Source of the DNA: Anaeramoeba ignava
Lineage: Eukaryota; Metamonada; Anaeramoebidae
DNA: 64,000 nucleotides
Reading direction: 5' to 3'
NCBI GenBank assembly: GCA_028826165.1
Contig: JAPDFW010000081.1
Coordinates: 166,001-230,000, forward strand
Shown: piece after piece, positions 33,201-45,500 of the stretch
How the letters are laid out: every line of letters begins with the position of its first letter
Position numbering within the stretch: the first letter of the stretch is position 1
Program-made: the position numbers and the translations under genes
Notes under the pieces: generated by a model
What the model was told of the DNA's origin: nothing
What the model saw: the letters and a program-made list of their open reading frames with translations, nothing else
Database searches by the model: none

Positions 33201-36200
33201 TATATTTATATTTATATTTATATTTATATTTATATTTATATTTATATTTATATTTATATTTATATTTATATTTATATTTATATTTTTATATATTTATATT
33301 TATTTTTATATTTATATTTATATTTATATTTATATTTATATTTATATTTATATTTATATTTATATTTATATTTTATATTTATATTTATATTTATATTTAT
33401 ATTTATATTTATATTTATATTTATATTTATATTTATATTTATATTTATATTTTATATATATTTATGTTTATTTATATTTTATGTTTATATTTATATTTAT
33501 ATTTATATTTATATATTTATATTTATATTTATATTTATATTTATATTTATATTTATATTTATATTTATATTTATATTTATATTTATATTTATATTTATAT
33601 TTATATTTATATTTATATTTATATTTATATTTATATTTATATTTATATTTATATTTATATTTATATTTATATTTATTTTATATTTATATTTATATTTATA
33701 TTTATATTTATGTTTTATATTTATATTTATATTTATATTTATTTTATATTTATATTTTATTTATATTTATATATTTATATATTTATATTTATATTTATAT
33801 TTATATTTATATTTATATTTATATTTATATTTATATTTATATTTATATTTATATTTATATTTATTTTTATATTTATATTTATATTTATATTTATATTTAT
33901 ATTTATATTTATATTTATATTTATATTTATATTTATATTTTTATTTTTTTTATCAGGGAGAGACACCACTCCATTTAGCTTGTGTTAAGGGAAGAAATGA
34001 GTGTGCTAATTTACTTTTAGAGCATGGAGCAGATCATAAATTAATTTGTCCAGTAAATTATTAAAAAATGAATTTTTATTTTATTTTTGTTTATATTTAT
34101 TTAAATTAAAACAGAAAGTAATAAAATTATTTAGATTAATAAAACTTCTTGTTTTTTTTTTTGCTTAAAAATTATATATTTGATATTAGAATGTAAATTA
34201 TTATTGTTTTTAATAGTAATTTTAAAACTTCAATCTTTTTTCATTTTGAATATATTTATATTTATATTTATATTATTTTCAAATAGAAAATGACTCCATA
34301 TCAAATTGCTTATACGAATGCGTACTATAAAATTTCTCAAAAATTAATATTTTATGACAAACAAATACTCAATTCTTCAAGTAAAAAAGATGACAATGAT
34401 GGATCAAATGAAAAATCTTCTTCTGATGAAGATGAAAATCAAAATAATAAAAATAAAAATAAAAATAATAATAATAATGAAAGTGATAATGAAAGTGAAA
34501 ATGAAAGTGAAAATGAAAGTGAAAATGAAAGTGAAAATGAAAGTGATAATGATAATGAAAATATAAATATAAATCAAAATATAAATCAAAATATAAATCA
34601 AAATATAAATCAAAATATAAATATAAATCAAAATATAAATCAAAATATAAATCAAAATATAAATCAAAATATAAATCTAAATCAAAATATAAATCAAAAT
34701 CAAAATCAAAATGATGTTGGGACTGATAGTGATACTGACGTTGTGGAAAATGAAGATAATAATAACAATAGCAATACCAAAACTTCCAATACAGAAGATA
34801 AAAAAACAACAAAAAAACCAGATGATCAAAAAAACACAACTGAAGAGATATCACTGCCCGTCAATAACGAATATATTACAAAATCAGATTCAAATCAAAA
34901 TTCAGTACCATTGTTTACTGAAGATAAGATTAATTTCAACGAGCTTACAATCATACGATCAATTTCTCACACTGATTTTATATATTTTCATCGCGGAGTA
35001 TGGCAAGGGATTCCTGTTGTAGTTAAAAAGTTAAAAATACCATGTCCAGTGAAACAAAGAAAGAGTTTTGAAAAAGAAATGGAGATGCATAAAAGCATGA
35101 AGCATCCGCATATTGTGAAATGCTATGCTGTGATTAAAGAACCCGAACCAACAATTATACTAGAATTTTGTCCGAATGGAACACTTTCATCATTTATTAA
35201 GAAAGGTGAGGAATTTCAGCCGCTTAGTATCGAAAAAAGTGTTGTTCTTGCAACAGAAATTGCAAAGGCAGTTGTTTTTTTGCATGGAAAAGGAGTGATA
35301 CATCGAGCAATTAGAACACATAATATTTTAATTGATGAATATGAACATGCTAAAATTAGCAACTTTTCATATTGCATACAAGAGAAAGATAAGCAAGAGG
35401 ATATGAAGCCCATATCTGTTTATTGGTCTTCACCGGAGTCTCTGAACAACAAGCCAATCACATATGCTTCTGATGTTTATTTGTATGGATTACTTATTTA
35501 CAAGTTGATAACAGGAGAAGTACCCTTTCAATCACTGACTCCATTTCAAGTTATTGCGAAGTTTGGAAAAAATGAAAGACCTCCTTTGGATGAATCCCAT
35601 CCATTGTCTGCAGTTATTAAAAAGTGTTGGCAAATTGAGGAATCAGCTCGTCCTCATATCAAAGATGTTTTAAAACAATTACTTGACATTCAAGAAAAAC
35701 TTGGTTTGATAAAACCAAAACCAAAATCAGATCAAAATAAACATACCAATACTATTGAAAACGGGGGGTTTATGAACTTCAAAAATTTGAGGAAGTTATA
35801 TAATAAAGATGGTGATGATGAAGATGATGAAGATGATGAAGATGATGAATATGAATATGAAGATGATGATGATGATGAAGATGATAATCCTAATGAAGAT
35901 GAATATGAAGATGAAGATGAATATGAAGATGAAGATGAATATGAAGATAAAGAAGATGATGATAATTCTAATGAAGATGATAAAGAAGATGATAATGATA
36001 ATTCTTATGAATATGATTCTGATGATGATAATGAAGATAATAAAAATAGATTACGTAGATCTTATACTTCTGTGATAACAAAACCTAAAAATCAATTTAA
36101 TCTCAAAAGAGTTCCTACTCAACCAAAAAAATTTGGAAATAAAGCAAGATTTGGAGTTTTTAATAAAAACCAAAGACGAAATCGATATCAAACTTTACAA

Positions 36201-36245
36201 ACAACAAACAATCCAAAATCAAGAAATCAAAACAAAAAGAAATGA
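30260..36245 (+). CDS. twelve-ankyrin-repeat pseudokinase (ILK-like layout)
   Basis: Thirteen exons: 30260-30352, 30516-30611, 30734-30829, 31001-31111, 31307-31402, 31572-31667, 31811-31906, 32048-32143, 32276-32371, 32463-32558, 32749-32844, 33957-34052 and 34287-36245, giving 1040 aa plus TGA. The N-terminus MGNKVSTF is a plausible myristoylation signal. Exons 2-12 each encode one ankyrin repeat; ten are exactly 96 nt and all introns are phase 0. A twelfth repeat opens exon 13. An Asn/Ser/Glu-rich NQNI linker leads to a kinase fold at about 605-863. The VVVKK Lys and the alpha-C Glu are present, but the Gly-loop is missing. HRD reads HRA (residue 727 onward) and DFG reads NFS (747 onward). 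The APE-like SPES and the [19 protein letters not shown] segment are kept. An acidic DDED tail ends in a basic stretch. Predicted to be a catalytically dead, membrane-linked scaffold. Confidence 0.9.
32845..33956. repeat. AAAACAAAAT and TATTTA arrays in ankyrin-kinase intron 11
   Basis: A 1,112-nt intron. It opens with AAATAAAACA units (32860-33020) and continues as about 150 TATTTA hexamers up to the acceptor TATCAG. The other introns of this gene are only about 90-240 nt. Confidence 0.85.
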
Positions 36246-36325
36246 AACTTTTTCTTTTTGAAAAAAAAATAATATTTTCAATTTATTTTTCCATTTTTTT
36301 CTTTCAAATAAAAAAAACATAAAAA

Positions 36326-37066
36326 ATGAAAAGGATTTTCATTCTTGGATCTTCTTCTAAATGGAGACAAGATTTATTTAGAAAGATTATTGAGGATTTT
36401 GGAGTGATTTCACCAAATATTAATGAATATGAAGATGAAATTCGATTTGGATCTAAAAAATTAAGTGAAAATGAAAAAAGAAATTATTCACCTTCTAAAT
36501 TAGTTTTGAATATTGCAAGATGTAAAAAGGAATCGATCAAAGAAATTCTTCTTCAAGAACAGGATCCAATAAATTTTTTTCAACAAATTAACAAGAATTT
36601 TTGTGGAAAGGAGATAGTTTTTGAGATTATTATTATAACAGCTGATGAAGTTATACAATTTATGAATGAAATTTTAGAAAAACCGGAAAATATTGATCAA
36701 TGCCGTACGCATCTTAGAGGCTATAAAAGCTCAAACGGTCCAGTTATTTCTGTTACTGGTATAAATGTGGCAATGATCAATGCAAAGATTATTGAGAATA
36801 AACTTGTTTTTATTGATGAAAAAAATATTGAAGATGTAGATTATGCAAAACAATTTTTTACTGAATCTGGAATTTCTTTGAATGTTATTGAGCAATTGAT
36901 TTCGAAAGGAGATGTTCTGAAGTCTTCTGGTTCATTATTGGTTGAAGATGAATTGATGGTTCCTTTTCTTGGTTCACTTGAAGGGGAGTTGGAATCTTTT
37001 CAAGGATTACCTTTAAAAATGACTGAAAAATTGATTAAAGAAATATTACAAAATTCTCAAATTTAA
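36326..37066 (+). CDS. Maf-like nucleotide pyrophosphatase
   Basis: Intronless, 246 aa plus TAA. The N-terminal ILGSSSKWRQDLFRKI matches the Maf/HAM1-superfamily SSSxxR phosphate-binding motif. IITADEVIQF corresponds to the ADxVV motif with the catalytic Asp/Glu, and LEKPENIDQCRTHL plus GPVISVTGINV correspond to the family's LGKP and TGV segments. The C-terminal GLPLKMTEKLIKEI fits the usual end of the fold. Family role: hydrolysis of non-canonical or methylated nucleoside triphosphates to monophosphates (house-cleaning). An acidic insertion (NINEYEDEIRFGSKK) and a 20-residue insertion before the Asp motif are longer than in bacterial Maf. The gene sits in a short intergenic gap after the pseudokinase, in the same direction. 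Confidence 0.8.
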   Translation: MKRIFILGSSSKWRQDLFRKIIEDFGVISPNINEYEDEIRFGSKKLSENEKRNYSPSKLVLNIARCKKESIKEILLQEQDPINFFQQINKNFCGKEIVFEIIIITADEVIQFMNEILEKPENIDQCRTHLRGYKSSNGPVISVTGINVAMINAKIIENKLVFIDEKNIEDVDYAKQFFTESGISLNVIEQLISKGDVLKSSGSLLVEDELMVPFLGSLEGELESFQGLPLKMTEKLIKEILQNSQI

Positions 37067-37156
37067 ACAAAGAATAAAAAAAAAAAAAAAAAAAGGAAAA
37101 TAAAATTTTTTTTTTCATTTTTTTCATTTTTTTCTTTTTTTTACAATTAATAAATA

Positions 37157-40100
37157 ATGGATGAAAAATCAACAAAAATCCGCAATCTTTATAAAGAAAA
37201 TCCAAATACAGCAAAAATGGCTGAAGAAGAAGTTTCTGTGTTTAGGAAATATCACATGATTTCTTTAGATTCATCATTAGAATTTCCAGATCTTAAACCA
37301 ATAACAAGTTTTGAAGATGCAACTTGTTTTCCTGAAAGAACAACAAAGAAAATTATTTCAAATAAGTGGGAAGAGCCAACACCAATACAAGCCCAAGCGT
37401 GGCCATATATTTTATCAGGATATGATTTCCTTGGGCGAGCCGAGACTGGTTCTGGTATTATATATTTGCAAAGCAATTATAAAACAAATTTATAATAAAT
37501 TTATAAAACAAATTTATAATAAAATTATAATAAAATTACAATAAAATTATAAAATAAATTTACAATAAAATTATAAAATAAATATATAATAAAATTATAA
37601 AATAAAATTATAAAATAAATTTATAATAAAATTATAATAAAATTATAAAATAAATTTACAAAACAAATTTATAAAACAAATTTATAATAAATTTACAATA
37701 AATTTATAATAAAATTATAATAAAATTATAAAATAAATTTATAATAAAATTATAAAATAAATTATAAAAAAAATTTATAAAATATAAAATAAATTTATAA
37801 TAAAATTATAAAATAAATTTATAATAAAATTATAAAATAAATTTATAATAAAATTATAAAATAAAATTATAATAAAAATTATAAAATAAAAATTATAATA
37901 AAATTATAAAATAAAATTATAATAAAATTATAAAATAAAATTATAATAAAATTATAAAATAAATTAATAAAATTATAAAATAAATTTATAATAAAATTAT
38001 AATAAAATTATAATAAAATTATAATAAATTTATAATAAATTTATATAATAAAATTATAATAAAATTATAAAACAAATTTATAATAAAATTATAAAACAAA
38101 AATTATAAAACAAATTTACAATAAAATTATAAAATAAATTTATAATAAAATTTATATAATAAAATTATAATAAAATTATAAAACAAATTTATAATAAAAT
38201 TATAAAACAAATTTATAAAAAAATTATAAAACAAATTTACAATAAAATTATAAAACAAAATTATAAAACAAATTTATAATAAAATTATAATAAAATTATA
38301 ATAAAATTATAATAAATTTATAATAAAATTATAATAAATTTATAATAAATTTATAAAACAAATTTATAATAAATTTATAATAATAAAATAAAATAAAATT
38401 TATAATAAATTTATAAAACAAATTTATAATAAATTTATAAAAACAAATTTATAATAAAATAAAAAAAAAATATAATAAAAAATAAAATAAATTATAAAAT
38501 AAAATTATAAAATAAAATTATAATAAAAAAATTATAAAATAAATTATAATAAAATTTATAAAAATAAAATTATAAAAACAAAATTAAAATAAAATTATAA
38601 AAATAAAATTATAATAAAATTATAAAATAAATTTATATAATAAAATTATAAAACAAATTTATAATAAAATTATAAAACAAATTTATAATAAAATTATAAA
38701 ATAAAATTATAAAATAAAATTTATAATAAAATTATAAAAATAAAATTATAAAACAAATTTATAATAAAAATAAATTTATAATAAAATTATAAAAAAAAAT
38801 TTTAAAATAAATATAAAATAAAAAAATAAAACAAAAATTAAAATAAAAAATAATAAAATTATAATAAAATTATAATAAAAATTATAATAAAATTATAAAA
38901 TAAAATAAAATTATAATAAAATTATAAAACAAATATATAATAAAATTATAAAATAAAATTATAAATTTATAAAATAAATATATAATAAAATTATAAAATA
39001 AATTTATAATAAAATTATAAAAACAAATTTATAATAAAATTATAAAAACAAATTTATAATAAAATTATAAAACAAATTTATAATAAAAATTATAAATAAA
39101 TTTATAATAAAATTATAAAACAAATATATAATAAAATTATAACACAAATATATAATAAAATTTATAATAAAATTATAATAAAATTATAAAATAAATTTAT
39201 AATAAAATTATAAAACAAAATTATAATAAATTTACAAAATAAAATTATAAAATAAATTTATAATAAAATTATAAAATAAATTTATAATAAAATTATAAAA
39301 TAAATTTATAATAAAATTATAAAATAAAATTATAATAAAATTATAATAAAATTTATAATAAAATTACAATAAAATAAATTTATAATAAAATTATAAAACA
39401 AATTTATAATAAAATTATAAAACAAATTTATAATAAAATTATAAAATAAATTTATAATAAAATTATAAAATAAAATTATAATAAAATTATAATAAAATTT
39501 ATAATAAAATTACAATAAAATTATATAATAAAATTATAATAAAATTATAAAACAAATTTATAATAAAATTATAAAATAAATTTATAAAACAAATTTATAA
39601 TAAAATTTAATTTTTATCAGGAAAAACACTTGCATTTGTTCTTCCAGCACTTGTACATATAAGATCACAACCTATTCTTCAACAAGGAGAAGGTCCTATT
39701 GTTCTTGTTGTTTCACCAACAAGAGAATTAAGCATTCAAACTTCTGATGTTTTCAAGGTATTTGGAGACGATTTAAATATTAGATCTGTTTGTATTTATG
39801 GTGGTATTGATGAAGAAGCTCAGAAAAAAAAGGCTAAAGCAGGAGTTGATGCAGTTATATCGACTCCTGGAAGATTACTGAATTTTATTGAGAAGGGAAT
39901 TCTTAAATTGGATCACACAACATATTTTGTATTGGATGAAGCTGATAAACTACTTGATATTGGATTTGAAGATTGTATTCACAAAATGATTCGTTGTATT
40001 CCACATAAACCACAAATCTTAATGTTTAGTGCTACATGGCCAAGTGTAGTGGAGAAATTAGCCAAAGAAATATTTGATAATAAAGTTATAAAATGTAATA

Positions 40101-42342
40101 TTGGAAGTTTTAAGCTTTCTGCAGCTCAGAATATTAAACAAATTGTGGAAGTTATGGAAGAATCTCAAAAAATTCCAAGATTAATACAAATTATAGAAAA
40201 AATGCAATATTTTGGCAAAATATTGGTTTTTACTTCTTCTTTGGATAAAACAGATGAGTTAACAACTAAGTTAAGACAAGAAGGATTTTATTGTTTAGGA
40301 ATTCATAGTAAAAAAGAGCAAATTGAAAGAGAATATATTATTACAGAATTTAGAAACGGAACACATCCTGTATTGATTGCTACTGATCTTGCAGGTCGAG
40401 GATTGTTTGTGTTCTTTAGATTATAAAAATATTTAATATAACATTTATAAAAATATTTACAATAATATTTAATAAAATATTTAATAAAATATTTAATAAA
40501 ATATTTAATAAAATATTTATAAAAATATTTAATATAATATTTAATATAATATTTAATAAAATATTTATAAAAATATTTAATATAATATTTAATAAAATAT
40601 TTAATATAATATTTAATAAAATATTTAATATAATATTTACAAATATTTAATAAAATATTTAAAATATTTAATATAATATTTAATAAAATATTTAATATAA
40701 TATTTAATAAAATATTTAAAAAAATATTTAATATAATATTTAATAAAATATTTAATAAAATATTTAATATAATATTTAATAAAATATTTAATAAAATATT
40801 TAATAAAATATTTAATAAAATATTTAATAAAATATTTAATAAAATATTTAATATAATATTTACAAAAATATTTAATATAATATTTAATAAAATATTTAAT
40901 ATAATATTTAATAAAATATTTAATATAATATTTAATAATATTTACAATAATATTTAATATAATATTTAATAAAATATTTAATATAATATTTAATATAATA
41001 TTTAATAAAATATTTAATATAATATTTAATTTAACATTTATAAAAATATTTAATATAATATTTAATTTAACATTTATAAAAATATTTAATATAATATTTA
41101 ATTTAACATTTATAAAAATATTTAATATAATATTTATAAAAATATTTACTTGAATTTAGAGATGTCGAAAATGTCAATTATGTTATCAATTTTGATTTTC
41201 CAAAAAGAAATGAAGTTTATGTTAACAGAATAGGAAGAACAGCTAGAGCAGGAAAAAAAGGAGTTGCACATTCTTTTTTTACAATGGCTTCATTACCACA
41301 AGCAAAAGAATTAGTTGATATTTTAAGAGAATCAGAACAAACAGTTCCAAGAGAATTATTAGATTTAATTCCAGTTATGAAAAGTCAACAAGAAGAAGAA
41401 GAAAAACACAAACAATTTTTCTATCGAGATTCAACAAGTAATCTACAAGAACGAGATTTAGATACAACAAAATGGAAGTATTTGGGTAATCCAAGACAAG
41501 ATAGAGAAAGAGGAAGAGGAAGGAGTAGAGGAAGAAGTAGAGGAAGAAGCAGAGGAAGAAGTAGAGGAAGGAGTAGAGGAAGAGGAGATAGATTCTATAG
41601 TAATGAAAGATTTGATAGAAATTATGCATTTGATAGAAATGATAATTATAATAGGAATGATAGTTATAATAGAAATGATAATTATAATAGAAATGATAAT
41701 TATAATAGGAATGATAATTATGATACAAATTATAATTATAATAGAAATGATAATTATGATACAAATTATAATTATAATAGAAATGATAATTATAATAGAA
41801 ATGATAATTATGATACAAATTATAATTATAATAGAAATGATAATTATAATAGAAATGATAATTATAATAGAAATGATAATTATAATAGTAACACACAAAA
41901 TGAATATTCTTGGTCTTCTAACAATAATCAGTCTAATTTTAATTCAAATATTTCGAACTGGGATTCAAAACCTCAAAATACTCATCAAATAAATACTCCT
42001 ATTAAAAAAAGTTGGGATGAAAATGATAATTATATTTATTCAAATCAATCAAATCATTCAAATCAATCAAATCAAAATTTTCAACAAGATCAATGGTTTG
42101 ATGTAGTTGATTATCAAAATGAAAGTAGAAAAGGAAAAGAATTTTCTTTTGAAAAAGAAAAAAATAATCAAAATCAAAATCAAAATCAAAATCAAAATGA
42201 AAAACAAAAAAGAATTTTTAAAAGAAATACAAACCAAAACTCTTATCAAAATCAAAATTCTAATCAAGAACATTCTTGGATCAAACCAAACAGAAATGAT
42301 TCAAATAGAAATAATGAAAGATTTCCAAGAACAAATTATTAA
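37157..42342 (+). CDS. DEAD-box RNA helicase with RG/RND-repeat tail
   Basis: Three exons, 37157-37454, 39621-40404 and 41160-42342, give 754 aa plus TAA. Motifs are complete: Q motif (WEEPTPIQAQAWPYILSG), I (AETGSGKT, completed only by splicing), Ia (PTREL), GG, Ib (TPGRLL), II (DEAD), III (SAT), IV (KILVFTSS), V (ATDLAGRGLDV, also completed by splicing) and VI (NRIGRTARAG). The first position of motif VI is Asn rather than His, and its GRTGR is GRTAR. The C-terminus is an RGRSRG array (about 455-475) followed by a long NDNYNRNDNYN repeat and Q/N-rich sequence, typical of RNA-binding condensate-prone tails. Closest in style to DDX5/Dbp2-like nuclear helicases, with the exact orthology unsettled. 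Two introns (2,166 and 755 nt) are pure AT tandem repeats and make up more than half the gene. Confidence 0.9.
37455..39620 (+). repeat. 2.2-kb AT-repeat intron inside helicase motif I
   Basis: GTATTATAT to TTTATCAG, filled with interleaved AAATTATAATA, AAATTTATAATA and AAATTATAAAACA units, nearly free of G and C. It splits the second Gly codon of AETGSGKT. Confidence 0.85.
40405..41159 (+). repeat. ATATTTAATAAA-repeat intron inside helicase motif V
   Basis: A 755-nt intron of AATATTTAATATAAT/AATATTTAATAAAAT units between GTTTGT and TTTAG. It is located in the Leu codon of GRGLDV. Confidence 0.85.
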
Positions 42343-42574
42343 AAAAAAATAATTAAAAATAAAAAAAAAATTACTAATTATTTTTGAAAAATTATTAATA
42401 ATTAAAAAATAAAAAAGCAAAAAAAAAATTTTTTTCCTTTTTTTTTTTTTTAATTATTTTTCCGTTATTTTATTTTCTTTTATTTTCTTTTTCATTTTTA
42501 TTTTTATTTTTTCCTTTTTTTATTTTCATTCTTATTTTTATTTTCAAAACAAAAAACAAAAAATAAAAAATAAA

Positions 42575-45500
42575 ATGGAAGATACAAAAGAACAAATTGT
42601 TCTTAGTTGGTTTTCACAAGTAATTTCTAAAAAAGTAACAGAACATTTATCATTGAAAGTATTATCAAAATTTTGTTGTGATTTAGTTAATAAAGTTGCA
42701 CCAAAGTCTATTGAAGAAAAAGAGTTGTAAATAAACGAGAAAAAAAGAAAAATTAATTTTTTAATTAATTTTAATTTATTTTAATTTATTTTAATTTATT
42801 TTATTTAAGGGATGATACAAAAACAAATTTTGAAGAGTTAAATAAAGCTTGCCAAAAATTAGGAGTACCAAAAAATCTACTAATTCCTGTGAAGGAGATC
42901 ACCACACAAAACAAAATGAAATATATTGTTCCGTTAATAACGGAAATAGGGCTTATAGCGAACAGTCAAAATTTCAAACCTGAATTGAAACTCAAAGAAA
43001 GGGGAATTGATAAGGATATTGACAATCAAACACTATCTCGGATTCACTTCAAATTCAAGAACGTTACAATTGAAAAGGGGAGTGAAGCACTTCTTATAGT
43101 TGCCAAGCCAGTGGCGAAAGTGACAGTTTATTTGACTGAAGGACTCAAGGAATTTGAATCTTGGCAACGAAACTTCATCTATTTTGTGCAGCCTGCGATC
43201 CAAAGGGCGCTTTCTTCAGATCCATCGCTTCAGGTTGTTTTGTTCCATTTGGCAAGAGGATGTTTCCAGTTTTTTGAGTCAACTCCTTCGCTTGAACCGA
43301 TACTCAAAGTTGAGGAGTTTGTGGATCATATTTTTGCTCTTATTACGAATTATCAGTCTGTGAATAAAGAAGGTACTTTGAAGGAGAATTTGAATGAAGA
43401 AACTCTTGCTCAACTGAAAACGCCTAAATTGAAGAATATCTCGAAGATTTTGAAGAAAAAGTATAAAGATGAGCAAGTTTTAGATAAGTTGTGTGAGTCT
43501 ATTAAGACTCGTGGTGGGACATTGTTTAATTCTCGGATTAAGAACAAGGATAAGTATCAGAATTGTGTACTTAATTTTACTCAAGGAAAGTTAGGTATTA
43601 TGTCTTTAGCGAAGAATATTATTAATGAAGATGCTGCTAATTTTGAGGTAATACAAATCAAAATTAATTTAAAAATTTAAAAAATTATTTAATTAAAATT
43701 TATTTAATAATTTTAGATAAAACACCCCAAAAAAAGTGTTTCATTGCAAATATCATCAAAAACATCAAACCAAAAATTCCAAATCATTCCATACTCCAAA
43801 ATCATGCGGAAAGTAATTGAAAAAACAACAAAAGAAATGATATCAGCAGGACCATTAAACAAAAAATTGAGATTCCGCAAAAACACACAAGAAGAACAAG
43901 ATAAAGAAGAAAAGAAAAAAAGGGTGCCAAATCAATTCACACTGAAGAAACGAGCGGGGATGTTCCGACCGTTCATTCAAAAAAGGCGACTTGAGGAAGA
44001 TCTGCGACGGGAAATCGAGACTAACATGGAGAAAAAAAAACCGACTTTCTCAGTAACAGTAATTGATGAAAAGGAATATTTACCGTGTGTACTGAATCTG
44101 GAAGGAAAAGAGGTTGAGCTTGAGATTTCCACAACGGAAAAAACACGGGGGAAATGCAATGAAATTCGGATGTACAGTCACAGCACAAATCCGATGATGT
44201 TCAAACTTGAATTTGCGGATGGAAAAGAGTATATCTGCACAGCAACGGATGGGCAAGAAACGGATGTGATTCTGCACACAATGTTTATGATTGGACAGAA
44301 GCCTGAGGAAGAGAAGGAGCGGAAGGAGAGCAAGGAGGATTCGTTCGAGGAATTCACGACAAAGGTGAATACATTGAAGTCACAGAAATGGGTTCGCGAG
44401 GAACGGAAACAGAAAAAAACAGAGGAAAGTCCGAAACCGCGGGAAATTGCGCCTGTTGAGACTAGACATACGGAAATGGACCAGGGAGCCGAGTTTGATA
44501 TCGAGAACTTGATGAACATTGTGCAGGAAAACTTTGCTCACGGATCAGCATCTTTTAATGTGACGGTTATCAAACACTTTCAATGAGTATCACATGCCAG
44601 CAAATTTCAAGATGCGCAAAAATAAGTTCAAGATCAACATTTTTGGGGTGCATTCGTTCACGAGAGACTATATGGTTCCGCCTGCAATGAAGATGATCAA
44701 CATGCAGCAGACGCGAATCGAGAATCTGGTCGAACTCAAGATGAACGAGGATGCGTCTGTATTCATAAAAGCGAAGGACGGCAACGAGCACTTTGTGATC
44801 ATGAAGACGTTTGAGATGTTCCAGTGGTATTCGGGAGAGTCTGTTGAACAGATGCCGATCAACGAAAGCATTCTGGGAAGAGAGTCTGAAATTGATGCGC
44901 TTGTGATGCGGGTTGTCCAACAGAATCGGGGGTCATTTGAGGTACTTTTCCGGATTGGAGATCGTGAGCAACTGGGATTGTTTGTTGTGGAGAAGCAACG
45001 GTTCTCTGTGATTCCTCACGGAGCGAAGGACGGGATTGTGAGCGTTGGAGTTGCGGAAAACGCACCGCAGATTTTCTACTCGGATCAAGCGCAACGGACA
45101 TTGGACATCCGACTGCGGAACGCATCTGTCAAGGTTATACAGCTCGCATGCAGCACAGAAGCGCAACAGGATCTGGTTTATCGCACAGTGTCGAAGTTTA
45201 TTGAGCTTGCAGAGGTTGTGGCTCAGGACAGGGTTAACATGAACCTCGGAAATCTTATGAATTTACAGACAACAACGCGGCGCAACTTGATTCCTGAGCA
45301 CAGATTTGGAGAGTTGGAATTCTCCGAGAACAGAGCCGAGCAGATGCAGAAGAGCAACGGATATCTTTCTCGGGAAGACGAGTGGCTGACAAAGGGAGTG
45401 CGCAGCGGAGTGTTTTTCTCAAGCAAAATGTCGCCTGAATTGATCCAAAAATCAGGACCTGCAGAACAGTTTGTTTTCCGAGACAAAATGCAATCAACAG

